64,000 nucleotides of DNA, taken from assembly GCA_022478985.1 (NCBI GenBank), contig JAKSZP010018526.1, positions 1 to 64,000 on the forward strand. Reading direction: 5' to 3'. Of the stretch, positions 1 to 10,396 are shown piece after piece. Made by a program: the position numbers and the translations under genes. This DNA is from Massospora cicadina. Its lineage: Eukaryota; Entomophthoromycota; Entomophthoromycetes; Entomophthorales; Entomophthoraceae. Under the pieces are notes generated by a model. It worked only from the letters and a program-made list of their open reading frames with translations. It searched no databases and had not been told where the DNA came from. Positions within the stretch are counted from its first letter, which is position 1. Each line of letters starts with the position of its first letter.

Positions 1-489
1 CCAAAGAATAAACCCCCCCATTACCATCCAATTCACCGTTATTAGGCCAAGCAAATTTGTGGAACCTTTGTAAATGTCATTGTCACTACCCAACTGATAA
101 CTATTTAATCAGTTGCATGGCACTGAGAGGATTATTGGTTAATTTTCTTGCTTTCCTTTCCCAATAAAATTTTACCCAAAAAGAAATTTTTATCTGTTAT
201 TTTTCCCCTTTTACTGCATCCCTGATGGCATTTCTCTGGTGGCCCAGCGCCCCACATTTTGGGTGGACATTACCAATTTTTTTGGTCACCATGGCTCCCT
301 TTGTTGCCAATTGGATCCAGCGAGTAATCCTTACCTTGCTGCTATGCTATCACTGTGTTGTATCACACTTCTCAGCTCCATATCAAGTCGCACAGTCAGC
401 AATGCCCCTGGCATTCCAGCTTGCCTTTAGGGTGCTCAATCATCCCAACTGGCAGGCTGGTCTAAACTTCTTCTGCCATTTCCATGACA
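1..489 (+). repeat. 5' LTR (3' portion only) of chromovirus copy 1
   Basis: Aligns nearly base for base with 4842-5317. It contains a polyadenylation hexamer AATAAA (163-168) and ends CATGACA. The window begins inside this LTR, so about 0.65 kb is missing. The Gag N-terminal ORF starts inside it at 225. Confidence 0.9.
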
Positions 490-563
490 TAATTGACCAA
501 CCATTACTTCCAGCCATTTCCGCCTTGATTTTTGAATTGGGCGCCGCAGTGGCTATCCTTTAA
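225..563 (+). pseudogene. gag: Gag N-terminal fragment starting inside the 5' LTR
   Basis: A 112-codon open frame begins with ATG 57 bases after the LTR polyadenylation hexamer and runs through the LTR end (489) into internal DNA. It is hydrophobic near the start (MAFLWWPSAPHFGW, then LPIFLVTMAPFVANWI), followed by a conserved block PLAFQLAFRVLNHPNWQAG, and at the junction HDIIDQPLLPAISALIFELG. The same three blocks appear as diverged protein sequence in the other two chromoviruses (43095 onward; minus strand near 13500 and 7260), so I read it as the Gag N-terminus and not a chance ORF. It stops at 561-563; the rest of Gag has been deleted here. The role of the hydrophobic stretch is unknown; membrane association is only a guess. 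Confidence 0.6.
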
Positions 564-576
564 ACTATAAACGACT

Positions 577-1163
577 TTGTTCAAAGAAAACATGGAAGAA
601 ACAATTTCTCCCACACTTGGACTCCCAATTTTTGTTCCAGCTAAAAACCCTGACCCTGGGTTCAACATACCTGCTATCTCTTCAGTCGTTCTTGAGTCAT
701 TCAAATCTCTAACTAAACAAAATTCTGAATACTTCCTTGTCCCTAAGAGAATCAGTGTCAGTACTCATCATGTATCCTTTGAAGCTCTGGTAGATACTGG
801 AGCAGCGGGGAACTTCATGAGCGTCGAGTTGGCACAACAGTTAAGATTGGAAATTGATGTGGGCGCCTCAGTGATGGTGGCCTCTTCTGCTTACCAGTCT
901 TTGTCATTCGCCATCCGTTACACTTCTCAATTCACCAATTTAACTTCTGCGATCATTTTTCAGCCATGCTGAACCTGGTGTTCCCGGTAATCTTGGGTGT
1001 GGGATGGTGGTGCCAACAACATGTGAGAATTCATTTGGAATCTAATACGTTGTCATTTGCCAACGATGATTTGGAGGGAGAGTTCCCTTTATCAACACCC
1101 TCGAGAAAATCCAAGGAACCAGCTCTATCACCACCTAGTCACTTCCGCGGGCATTCCAGCTGA
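577..1163 (+). pseudogene. pol: Aspartic protease (PR) of chromovirus copy 1
   Basis: Retropepsin-like protease that would release the Gag-Pol proteins. The frame from 577 carries the catalytic motif SFEALVDTGAAGNFMS, with DTG at 793-801 intact. The frame shifts near 966 to continue as FPVILGVGWW, the C-terminal flap-side block also seen in copy 2 (FLYPVILGVGWW). A frameshift plus a stop at 970 separate the two halves. The linker after it (about 1057-1163) leads into RT in another frame. It lies just downstream of the truncated gag, as expected for pol. Confidence 0.8.
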
Positions 1164-2520
1164 GTTTCCCGAAAATTTAATGCCATATCGCAGAATTTTT
1201 GACATGGAAAAGGTGGATCATCTGCTGAAACATACTAGGTATGATTGCGGATTTTGGACAACCGTGGAATTGGTGAACATCAATTGTCCGTTGTATCCCC
1301 ATACAGCAGAAGAAGAATTTTCACTCAGTACCTGGTTGGATGATATGTTAAAAAAATGCTGGTTGTTTAAAGAAATGTCTCCCGTCGCTTCCCCTATCAT
1401 CTTTACAAGAAAATTGGATGGATCGCTCCGACCTTGCATGGATTATGGTCACCTGAACAAAATCTCAGTTACAGACCCCTACCCATTGCCCCTGGAGCAG
1501 ACAATCAGTCAGGCAATTGCCAAATCCCAGGTTTTCTCGAAAATCAAATTGGTGAATGCTTTCGATCAGATTTGAGTAATGGAAGGACAAGAATGGCTGA
1601 CGACAATCTGAACGAAACAAGGCATTTTTCAATTTCGTGTAATGCCCTTTGGGCTGAAAAATGCTCCCACTACATTTCAATGAATGATTGATAATGCGTT
1701 AGGGGGTCTCCAGTTCTCCTGCGCTATTGCTTATATCAATGATATCCTAGTCCATTCCCCAACTCCTGAGCAACATGCTATTGACTTAGAAGCAGTGGTG
1801 GTTGCTTTTGCATAAAGCAGGCCTGTTCCTCAAAGCTTCCAAATGTGAGTTTTACAAGGGTGAGGTTACATTTCTCAGAAACTTTTTACTTAAAGAAGGT
1901 ATCGACATCCCCCCAACAAATTAGATGCAATCCGAGAATGGCCAACCCCAACCACACATAAGCAGCTTTAAAGTTTCTTGGGAACTATCATTTTCCTAAA
2001 GAAATTTTCCCCCGCACTTTCCCAGTTGGCTGCCCTGCTCCACCCTCTCACAGGGAAAAATGTACCATTTTGTTAGACCCCCAAATGCCAGCAGGCATTC
2101 AAAGCGATTAAAGAACTGTTCATGTCTCCTCCCATTTTGAAACATGCCAATCCCACCAAACTGTATATTGTCACATCCAATGCTTTGTCAGTAGCTGTGG
2201 GTGCAGTGCTGCTTCAGGACCACGATGGTCTCAAACATCTAGTCGCTTATTTCTACCAAAAATTCACTGTTACAGAGCAGTCCTGGGCCATCTATGACAA
2301 GGAACTGGCCACTGCTGCATGGGCATTAACTCATTGGTGGTACCTGTTGCAAGGTGTTTGTCATGAGTCAATGGTTCACTTAGATCACCAAGCTCTCTTA
2401 TATTTTCGCAAACCCCAAAAATTGGCACACCAGCAAGCCTGAACCTATCAGGACCTGTGCAGTTTTGACTTCAAATATGAATTCGTCAAGGGGCGCTAAA
2501 TGACCTTCCCAATTTCCTAA
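1164..2520 (+). pseudogene. pol: Reverse transcriptase and RNase H of chromovirus copy 1
   Basis: RT begins near PAEFPENLMPYRRIFD and shows the palm landmarks LDGSLRPCMDYGHLNK, QVFSKIKLVNAFDQI, FRVMPFGLKNAPTTF and, in place of the catalytic YxDD, YIND (1732-1743), so one metal-binding aspartate is lost. Stops interrupt at 1573 (TGA), 1612 and 1678, and the frame shifts near 1812 before LHKAGLFLKASKCEF. The RNase H domain at about 2100-2460 reads IVTSNALSVAVGAVLL, where family members have a TDAS-type motif, and MVHLDHQALLYF where TDH is usual, so catalytic acids are lost here too. The copy cannot encode active enzyme. Confidence 0.88.
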
Positions 2521-2689
2521 GCTGTAGTCCCACTCATTGCCCCTTGGATCCTGAGGAAGAGGATCTCATTACCATGATCCCTACCAATCAAATCTATTGA
2601 TCGCTCCCTCCATTGTTTCCTCTGCTTCATTGTCACCTGATGATCCATTATTGGCCCAGGTGCTAGCCGGTCAAACAGCCTGCCCTGAG

Positions 2690-3735
2690 GGCGTAGAGTT
2701 GATTTAACACTTGACTCACTTGAGCCCCAAACACTCCCTATATTCTTTAGAAGAAGGTCTCATCTACTTTTATTCTCATGTTTGGGTGCCTCCCTCCTTC
2801 CGCCTGAATATATTCTGCGCACACCATGATCCCCCTGCGGTCAGACACCCCAGTAACAAGAAATACATTGACTTGATCGAGCGAACCTTTAATTGAGCAG
2901 GACTGACCAAAGAGGTTTCAACTTGGATCGCCAATTGTGTTACTTGTGCTAGGGCCAAGTCAGATCGTTATAGAAAAAACAGCCTCCTGCACCCTTTACA
3001 ACAGGCGGAAGGTCCATAGACCTCAGTGCCCATAGATTTCATTGTGAAACTTCCCTGCTCCAATGGCTTTACAGCGGTAATGGTGGTGGTAGATCACTTT
3101 ACCAAATTTTCCCTGTTAATTCCTTATACTTCAGCAATTACGTTGGAAGAAATAACACATCTATTTGTTCGCCATGTGTTTTCAATGTTCGGCCTTCCCC
3201 AGGAAATTGTTAGTGACAGGGGTACCCAGTTTACCGCCCAGTTTTGGAGTGAACTCTTGTCAATTCTTAATATAACCCCCTATTGATCCACAGCATATCA
3301 TCCCCAGTCTGACAGCCAGACTGAGCGGGTTAACCAAGTTCTCAAACAGTACCTGCGTTGCTATACGGTAGCAGTGCAAGATACCTGGGCAATGACCTGC
3401 CTCTTGCCCAATTTGCACATAATAACGGGACTCACGCTTCCAAAGGTTTCTCACCATATGAAGCAACGTTGGGTCATAACCCTTCATTCTCAGTTGGGGC
3501 ATGCTTGCAACCAGAAGTGCAAGCTGCTGCGGATCATGCTGGCCATATTCAATTGACCCAAGCTTTAGTGCGGGACCACCTTACTAGAGCCATTGACAAC
3601 TATAAGTGACTCATGGATTGTAAGCGCCTTCCAGGTCATGACCTTAAGGTGGGTTCTTACATCATGCTCGATACCCACCATTTGCAAATCCAAACCCCTT
3701 CCCGCAAATTCGCCAGCAAGCGTTAGGTCCCCACT
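2690..3735 (+). pseudogene. pol: Integrase of chromovirus copy 1
   Basis: Inserts the cDNA into chromosomes. The N-terminal HHCC zinc domain is recognisable (AHHDPPAVRHPS then WIANCVTCARAKSD). The catalytic core carries its three acids: PIDFIVKLP, then IVSDRGTQF and, after a TGA at 3284, [16 protein letters not shown]. The core ORF is 3026-3286. Downstream, [20 protein letters not shown] in the next frame is the usual block before the C-terminal domain. Stops at 2894, 3284 and 3607 and frameshifts break the gene. Confidence 0.85.
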
Positions 3736-4615
3736 TAGTGGAGAAGGTCTTGGGTAATGGGGCATTTCAGTTGAAGCTTCCCACGCATTGGAAGCAACAC
3801 CCAGTTTTCCATGTATCCCAGCTGTCACCCTTCAAGGGTGTGATTCCCATGGACCCAGAACCAATCGTCATCAACAATGAGGAGGAAGCTGAAGTGGAGG
3901 CCATCCTGTCATCTTGGAAGTTTTGACGATCAGTCCAATACCTTGTAGCCTGGAAAGGATATCCAGCTTATGAAAACAGTTGGGTCAAGGCGCACAATTG
4001 CGCGAATTGTACGGACCTGGTTGACACTTTCCACACATCCCACCCCAAGGCTCCCCACCTGCTGCAGAAGGCCGTGACAATTATGGCTATCAAGTACTTA
4101 AAGCGCATAAGAATGTGACTCTGGTGCAGTTTCCCGGTGGGGGGGCTGTCCCTTTGGGAAAAGGAAAGGGTAATGTAAGTCTTGGGGAGTGCCCTTTGGC
4201 TCTCAATCGAGCTATCTATTCATTCCCAAATAAGAAAACACCGAAGAGGATGGCGGTACCCCTCATCACCCAGGGCGATCTCACCCACGTAGTTGATGAG
4301 CGATGGGTGACAGCCTATCCACTTTGGATCCCACCTCCAATTCCCTCACTCACCTCAGCAGAACTGTTTCGGGGAATCAGTGAAATCTGTGCCAAGATTA
4401 TCAAACTGGAATTTGTCAGGTCCAATTTGGGTGGCAATCGGGCTGATGGCCAAAATTTAAATGGCTGTAAAAGCATGAATAATGAAACATTGGCTGGATC
4501 GCCCGACAGTTCTGATTTGACCCCAAAATCAGTAGAACAAATTCAGGTGCCATCAATGAGAGTTCAAAACCCCCCAATAGTAATTTGGGCGTTGCGCCCA
4601 ATGGGTTTCTATTGA
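3736..4615 (+). pseudogene. pol: Integrase C-terminal chromodomain and Pol tail running into the 3' LTR
   Basis: 3738-3926 encodes the linker LGNGAFQLKLPTHWKQHPVFHVSQLSPF, then after a stop at 3924 the chromodomain SVQYLVAWKGYPAYENSWVK (aromatic cage-type residues Y, W and the KGY/ENSW core). Chromodomains in these integrases steer integration to modified chromatin. From 4115 an open frame of 166 codons crosses the polypurine tract (read as GKGKGNVSLG) and the LTR start at 4174 and continues 440 bases into the LTR, including PLITQGDLTHVVDERWVTA. That block is conserved in both other chromoviruses with many third-position changes, so Pol probably ended inside the 3' LTR. Confidence 0.75.
4156..4173 (+). 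other. Polypurine tract of chromovirus copy 1
   Basis: Purine run GGGAAAAGGAAAGGG followed by TAA directly before the LTR start TGTAAG. It is the expected plus-strand primer. Copy 3 has the weaker equivalent AAAATGAAAGGG near 48008-48019. Confidence 0.75.
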
Positions 4616-5317
4616 CTGAACAAATGGTTAATCAACCAAGCGCAGGCAGGTTGCCCATCCTGAACCCATTCCCAACCAAATGGTCCCATCCCTATATTGG
4701 ATGGCCTTGGGGGATTCCTGTCGCTTGTTGGGCCAAACGCCATCATGCTAACCGTTGGAAACATAATCAACCCCTGGTTTAGACGGTTGAGGTTGAACTG
4801 ACAGAGACTCAGCCCACCGCTGAATTTTGCAATGTCGGTTTCCAAAGAATAAACCCCCCCATTACCATCCAATTCACCAGTTAGGCCAAATTTGTGGAAC
4901 TTTGTCATGTCATTGTCACTACCCAACTGATAACTAATTAATCAGTTGCATGGCACTGAGAAAATTATTGGTTAATTTTCTTACTTTCCTTTCCCAATAA
5001 AATTTTACCAAAATGAAATTTTTATCTGTTATTTTTCCCCTTTTACTGCATCCCTGATGGCATTTCTCTGGTGGTTCATCGCCCCACATTTTGGGTGGAC
5101 ATTACCAATTCTTTTGGTCACCATGACTCCCTTTGTTGCCAATTGGATCCAGCGATTAATCCTTACCTTTCTGCTATGCTACCACTGTGCTGTATCACAT
5201 TTCTCAGCTATCAAGTCGCACAGTCAACAATGCCCCTGGCATTCCAGCTTGCCTTAAGGATGCTCAAGCATCCCAACTGGCAGGCTGGTCTAAACTTTTT
5301 CTGCCGTTTCCATGACA
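4174..5317 (+). repeat. 3' LTR of chromovirus copy 1
   Basis: 1,144 bases from TGTAAG to CATGACA. Its last 475 bases match the window start. AATAAA lies at 4996-5001, followed by the same ATG-started Gag frame at 5057 as in the 5' LTR. The first 440 bases continue the Pol frame. A shorter relative of the LTRs at 42093 and 48027. Confidence 0.9.
4996..5001 (+). terminator. LTR polyadenylation hexamer
   Basis: AATAAA, conserved in the 5' LTR copy at 163-168. It lies 56 bases before the LTR-internal Gag ATG, so the R/U5 border would fall between the two and the Gag start would be in U5. Confidence 0.5.
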
Positions 5318-5560
5318 AGAAGTGAGAGGGTTACTTACCTTTAAAGCCTCCATTTTTGATAGTTTTTGAGGTGTACAGGTGTCCCCTGTAGTGAGCACCA
5401 TTTTGTAGAAATCCAGCTGGTTAGTGCTTACTGGTGCTTATGCCGCTGGATCCTATAAAAGAATTTAACAAAATTTAATAAGCACTAGTAAAAACTTGGT
5501 CTCATGGTTTTATTTAGAAGCGTGAGGAAAAGAAAGGAGAAACAATACTTTTTGATATCC
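5318..5560 (-). repeat. Fragment of a second-lineage LTR element (leader plus LTR end)
   Basis: Read on the minus strand, 5400 to about 5330 matches 58182-58252, including TGGTGCTCACTACAGG and the following CCTGTACACC and AATGGAGGC blocks. In that second-lineage element this is the sequence just inside the 5' LTR. Here it abuts the 3' LTR of chromovirus 1, so one element inserted into or next to the other. Nothing coding remains. From 5561 to 6046 I see no gene. Confidence 0.55.
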
Positions 5561-6050
5561 AACTGATAAGTATTTAAACTGCTTTAAAGGTCAGGGGAAT
5601 TTGAGGGTAGGTTTTGGAATAGCTTAGATGCTTTTCAAATTAGGAAATATAGTATCCTATCTTTTCAGATCTTGGGAAATTTTGAGTTACTTGTTGGTAA
5701 AACAACAAATGGGATGGGGTTTTGGGGCAGAATGTATCCATGTGGTAATATTTTGTTTATTTAAACTAATCACTTTTTGCTAGAATACTTTCACTTTTAG
5801 GGACCTCCGCCACACCTATAAAAGGGGGTAGTCCCCACGTAGGTGCTTGTAAGGACCTGGTTGTGGCAGGAAACATGCCTTCTGATGGTCACTCTGCATT
5901 CCATTGCATGTTTAGAGTAATCTGACTGCTTTAATTTACGTTTTTTGCCCGTGCAGGTTTCAAAATGATGTTACTCTATTTAATAGGGTTCCACCAAGCT
6001 TTGGCTGGTGTCTTTTGGCTGATATCCTCGATATTATCATTATCACATTA

Positions 6051-6172
6051 GGGTGGTTATCCTGGTAGGTAAACCTGCTTCCAACTCAGTGCAGGTTTTA
6101 AGTTCAAAACCTGTACTGGCTAGAAAAATTCTCAGCGTGGTATATTTGTCCCAAGTTTGACCCACCTCAAAT
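6051..6172 (+). repeat. Short tRNA-derived SINE, copy 1
   Basis: Same family as 17797-17925: GGGTGGTTA head, B-box-like AGTTCAAAACC, then ACCTGTACTGGCTA, the body GTGGTATATTTGTCCC and the end GACCCACCT. The A-box region is mutated. Imperfect 13-bp flanking repeats (TTATCATTATCAC, 6034-6046; TTATCATTTATAC, 6176-6188) are consistent with retroposition. Confidence 0.7.
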
Positions 6173-6399
6173 TATTTATCATTTATACTTTTATAAAATT
6201 TTACTCTTAAAAACATTGCAAAATCACAAATGGCTGGCACCTCCCCTTTTTGGCTGAATTTGAACCAAAACGTTCTTATTTTTCAGCTGTTAGGGCAAAT
6301 GTTCAACAGTTGTGTGGTTGATAATTATATTTAGCCTTTATAATTTCATTTCTTAATTTTATTGGCAGCCATCTACCAATATAAAAAAGAATTGATTTA

Positions 6400-7050
6400 G
6401 ATCATCTGGTCATCTTTAAGCCTTAAAAAATCTGTTAAACCTGATATCAAAAAAATTTTCTTAAACTTTTTTTACAAAAGTATCATTCTTTTTATTTGTT
6501 TATTGTGTATATAGGATGCATTATCTCATGAGCAAATAACCAAAAATCACTAAAATTGGCACAAGTACTATATAAAGTTATAGAACAGAATACTGATATT
6601 TTTTAAATTGTATAACTTTAAAATCAGCTCTATATAAGATCTAAAATATATTATAATGATAACTATATAGCAATTTTGGCTAAAATTATCATATTTATTT
6701 AATTTTATTTTTTCATAGGCTTTTATAAGTGGTTGTTAGTTTTTAACTGTTTTGTAAATTTAATAATTGGTTTTTGCTGAGTGGTGGTTTATTTCTTTGG
6801 TTGATTTAATAGGCTTTATAGTTTTAGTAAGTGATTGATGATTTAGATAACTTGATAGGTTTAATTGATTTGGGACAAGTGGTTGGTGTTTAGAAATTTT
6901 CTAATAAGTTTAATGGTTTTTAAACACTAATGATAGCTATCTAACAATATAAATACTAAGATAATTTAGAATCATCTGGTAATCTATAAACACCATATAG
7001 AAGTATGATATCCACTAGTCCACATAATAAAGTATATTTACTGACTAATT
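6400..7050 (+). repeat. AT-rich dispersed repeat with degenerate 50-bp units, copy at 6.4-7.0 kb
   Basis: No gene. It holds the shared block GGATGCATTATCTCATGAGC (6514-6533), a relative of the block at 40131-40180, then several degenerate units with the theme GGTTTAATTG...GGTTGGTGTTT between 6700 and 6930, and the shared trailer ATCATCTGGTAATCTATAAACACCA. The same order recurs near 40.3-40.7 kb. Confidence 0.6.
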
Positions 7051-7189
7051 GACTGACTGATTAACATCTAAAACCTTCTTGTCTGAAAGATTAATCTATT
7101 TAGGTGAGTGGTTGAGAATTAGCAATTATTATCAAATATGAAACCTTTGATTATGATAGGTCCAATCGATTTTGATGAGTGGGTGAGAA

Positions 7190-8824
7190 TGTCATGAATA
7201 CGGCTAGGGAGCTAGACTGGGTTCTCAGTCAGGGTGCACAAGCACCCAGTGGAGGCCCCAGAATGCCAGAGGTATAGCGGTCTGGGAGACCAAAATAAGT
7301 GGGTATCTATGGAACACATGAGGGAAGAAAACATTCAGTAACGTACCAAAGGCCCCCAAGGCAAACCAGATGGTTGCGTTGGGGGCAACTGCAAGTCTCA
7401 TGGGGGCAACCGCCAAGGGCGAGAGAGGCAGGGACAATGACAACTCCTCCAATGTTCACAGTTGCTGGCCTTCATAATCAGAAAAGGAAGGCTTGTGCGC
7501 CAGCGGGTGGCGGCACATAGACTGCCACGTTGTTGGAAATATGGGTAGAAGAGCGGGAAACCCCATGAGAGGGGCTAGGACTGAGTTTCCCCTGAAGGGG
7601 ACACTCTAGGTCCTTCTGGCAAGCTGGACCCACAGTGGCAGGGGAAGCTATGAAAGCCAAACCCACGTGTGGCAGGCAGGGTCAACTTGGGGCTGATCTA
7701 ACTGTGGAGAAGATTTGGTGGACTCAGCACCAAAATTGGAAGGGACTTCATTTAATGGATGTGGGGAAATGAACAGAACAGTGGACTCGCCCTTGGGGGC
7801 AAGATGGATTATTCATCTATGATCCGCTGCCATGTGGCAGGATTGAGCGACTGGATAATCCAGTATGCAAACATCAGGAAAAGGATCTGGGTGATGGCAC
7901 GCTTCATCAAATCAATTGACAGAATCATTTTAAGAAGTTGTGTTAGAGCAGATGGAGTCCACGGCAAACTAGGTGGATAATCAGATTTTATTTCAATGAA
8001 GCAAAAAAGAATGAACTGACAACTGCACTCATAGGGGCCATTTGCCTTTTAACAGTGCAATAGGCATGGGGGGAGTATCGGGGGATTGGTTATTAAGGGA
8101 ATGGAAAGGGGATTCAGTTGGCTAGCTCAGAGGGGTGTGAAAGGCAGCTCCCAATTTGGCAAAAGCTTGGAAAATTTTTGTAAATTTTTCCAACCTTTTG
8201 AGACCAATCCAAATTGATACTGCCAATCTGGTTCCTGATGACTCAAATTGGCCTGTTTGAATGGCTGGGGCATTCCAGATTTGTTGAAAGGCAGGGGTCT
8301 ATGAATTGGGTTCATTGCTACTTGGGCTGATCCCACAATTGGACAGCTCATATGATCTAAACTTCCAGGATCTGCCTTGGAATGTCAGACCTGATGATCC
8401 AAGATGTTCAAACTGAACTTGCAATCCAAGCTGTGTAATGATCCAGATTCTGAAACCAAAAAGCCTAGACCAGCTCCCCCAGTCCAGAAATTTCTCATCT
8501 GGGCTCTGACACTGGGAATTGCAATTTCCCCAATTTTTGGCCATGGCTTGCCTGGGGAGTGGATGGCCGAAGGGCCCTCTCCAAAGGCCCTGAAGTGAGC
8601 CATCTCCCTGCAGACCCCTTCTATTAATTATACCAGGATTGAAGAGAGGGGAAGGGGTGGGTGTGATATGGCTTTGGGGAGGAAAGCTGTCACCAAGTGC
8701 TCATCTATCACATGGGTGAGGTCACCCAGCTGTAACGGAGGCTCCATGAGAGTAAGGTCCCCTTTTCATCTGGAAAGGGTGCTGAACCCTTTCCAGTTTC
8801 AAGGGCTGGTTCCCAAGACTTACA
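7190..8824 (-). repeat. 3' LTR of chromovirus copy 2
   Basis: 1,635 bases, matching 13485-15122 throughout. On the minus strand it starts TGTAAGTCTTGGG and ends CATGACA. It encodes diverged forms of the LTR coding blocks: LQLGDLTHVIDEHLVTAF near its start and TAIPLAFWGLHWVLVHPD near its end. Confidence 0.92.
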
Positions 8825-9385
8825 TTACCCTTTCCTTTCTTGACAGGGGGACCCCACTCCTGGGGGCATGGACCAAGGCATAGTTCTTATGGAGCTCTGG
8901 TAACTTTATGGCCAGGACGGCCGCAAACTTCTGGGGTGGGTGGGGTGCAGTCAGGTGGGAGGTGTGGAATTCTTCTATTAGGTCCTTGCAGTTTGTACAA
9001 TCACGCGTTCTCACCCAGCTGTTCTTATATGAGGGGTAACCTTTCCAGGCGATCAATTACTGAATGGATTGGTGGGACCTTCGGGAAGCTACAATAGCCT
9101 CCATGTCCAATTCCTGGGACTCTCCAATGACGATTGGATTGGGGGATGTTGGACTATCCCCCTAAATGGGGTTATAAGGGGGTTTTGGTAGACATTATGC
9201 TGCTTCCAGTGTGCGGGCAGCCTTAGGTGGTAGGCTCCATTGCCTAAATCCTTCTCAACCTCAAATGGTCCTGAGCAATTGCCAATAGCTTGTGAGTGGG
9301 GGCCTTCATGGAAAGGTTGAGGTATCCAACATGACAAGGGAACCAACCATGATCTTATGGCCTGGAAGATGCTTCTGATCAGCAA
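8545..9385 (-). pseudogene. pol: Chromodomain and C-terminal linker of integrase, copy 2
   Basis: Minus-strand ORF 9089-9385 carries the linker (GPFEVEKDLGNGAYHLRLPA, then HWKQHNVYQNPLITPF). ORF 8820-9056 carries the chromodomain (LIAWKGYPSYKNSWVRTRDC, then LIEEFHTSH), followed by KLPELHKNYALVH, also seen in copy 3 (KFPKAHKNVSLMQ). A frameshift and a stop near 9057-9090 separate the two. Beyond 8824 the coding theme continues into the 3' LTR as MEPPLQLGDLTHVIDEHLVTA, out of frame after decay. Confidence 0.8.
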
Positions 9386-10393
9386 ACTTTTTGTAATCCT
9401 TAATGAACTTCATCAAGTGTTCACAGACCAGGTTGTGCATCTCGCAGAGAGAGCTCACGCGGCCCTTGGAAGCCAGAACTGCTATGGAGAGTCGGGGACC
9501 AATCTTGAATGAGGGTTATACCCCAGAGTGGCCTCAAATGGAGAGAAGTTGTCGAGGAATTGAGGGAGTTAGTATATGCTAACTGTGCTAGGGTAGGTCC
9601 TTGGCCCAGGTGTCTTGTGAGGCCGTTGCGTAGCAGCGCAAGTACTGCACCAATACCTGGTTCACCCACTCAGTCTGCCCATCGGACTGGGGGTGGTAGG
9701 CAGTGGATCAATAGGCTTGATGAAAAGGAGGGTCAACAGCTCTTCCCAGAACTGGGCCATGAACTGGGGTCCCCTATCACCCACTATCTCCTTGAGGAAA
9801 CTAAACATGGCAAAGACATGGTTGACAAATAAATTTGCAGTCTCTACCACAGTAATATAAGAGAGGCAGGGGATGAAGAGTGCCAACTTGGTAAACTGGT
9901 CCATGACTACCATTATGGCATCAGAACCACAGGAGGGTGGGAGCATCATGATGAAATCCACTGAGACTGAGGTATATGGCCCCTCATCCTGCTGCAAGCG
10001 GTGCAACAGTCCCTTCTTCCCAGAATGGTTGGATTTTGCCCGGGTGCAGGTGACACAATTAGAGATTCAATTGGGAATGTCCTTTGAGGACCCAGGCCAA
10101 ATATAGGTTCTCTTTATATGATTGGCACACTTTTTGATACCAGGGTGGCTGATGGTCTGGGGGACGTGGTGTTCCTCAATGACATGGCTGAGTAGGGAAG
10201 GAGGAACCCAAACCCAATCATGGAACCAGATTTTCCCATCCTGCATGGTATATGGGGTCTTCTTGTGGCGCATGGACTCCAAGTCAACCAGAAGCACGAT
10301 TCCTTCAGGGCAGCATGTTTGAGAAGCGAGGACACATGGGAGGAGTGGAGTGGAAGGGTCTACATCAGCAAAATATATGACTGGATGAGCCAA
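9386..10393 (-). pseudogene. pol: Integrase zinc domain and catalytic core, copy 2
   Basis: Minus-strand ORF 10067-10393 contains the zinc-binding half (EEHHVPQTISHPGIKKCANH). ORF 9662-10006 contains the core with SVSVDFIMMLPPS, MVVMDQFTKLALFIP and EIVGDRGPQFMAQFWEELL. The third acid follows in another frame as [17 protein letters not shown]. All three catalytic acids are present, unlike copy 3. ORF 9421-9669 covers the post-core block. Frameshifts near 9700 and 10030 inactivate it. Confidence 0.85.
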
Positions 10394-10396
10394 TAA

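Larger units (their letters stand above)
1..5317 (+). mobile_element. Ty3/Gypsy chromovirus copy 1, 5' end outside the window
   Basis: Remains of a Ty3/Gypsy LTR retrotransposon. The first 489 bases repeat the last part of 4174-5317, so they are the two LTRs. Between them lie, in order, an aspartic protease (DTGA), reverse transcriptase, RNase H, integrase (HHCC then D,D,E) and a chromodomain, the order of chromoviruses. Most of the central gag found in the copy at 42093-49509 is missing: the protease follows the 5' LTR within about 90 bases. Every frame is interrupted by stops and frameshifts, so the copy is dead. The sequence right after the 3' LTR is AGAAG, the expected target duplication, but the matching left flank is outside the window. 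Confidence 0.9.

Noticed and set aside
4609..4926. 105-codon minus-strand ORF in the 3' LTR of chromovirus 1
   Set aside because: Opposite strand to the conserved Pol-tail and Gag frames; no conservation at protein level with the other LTRs.
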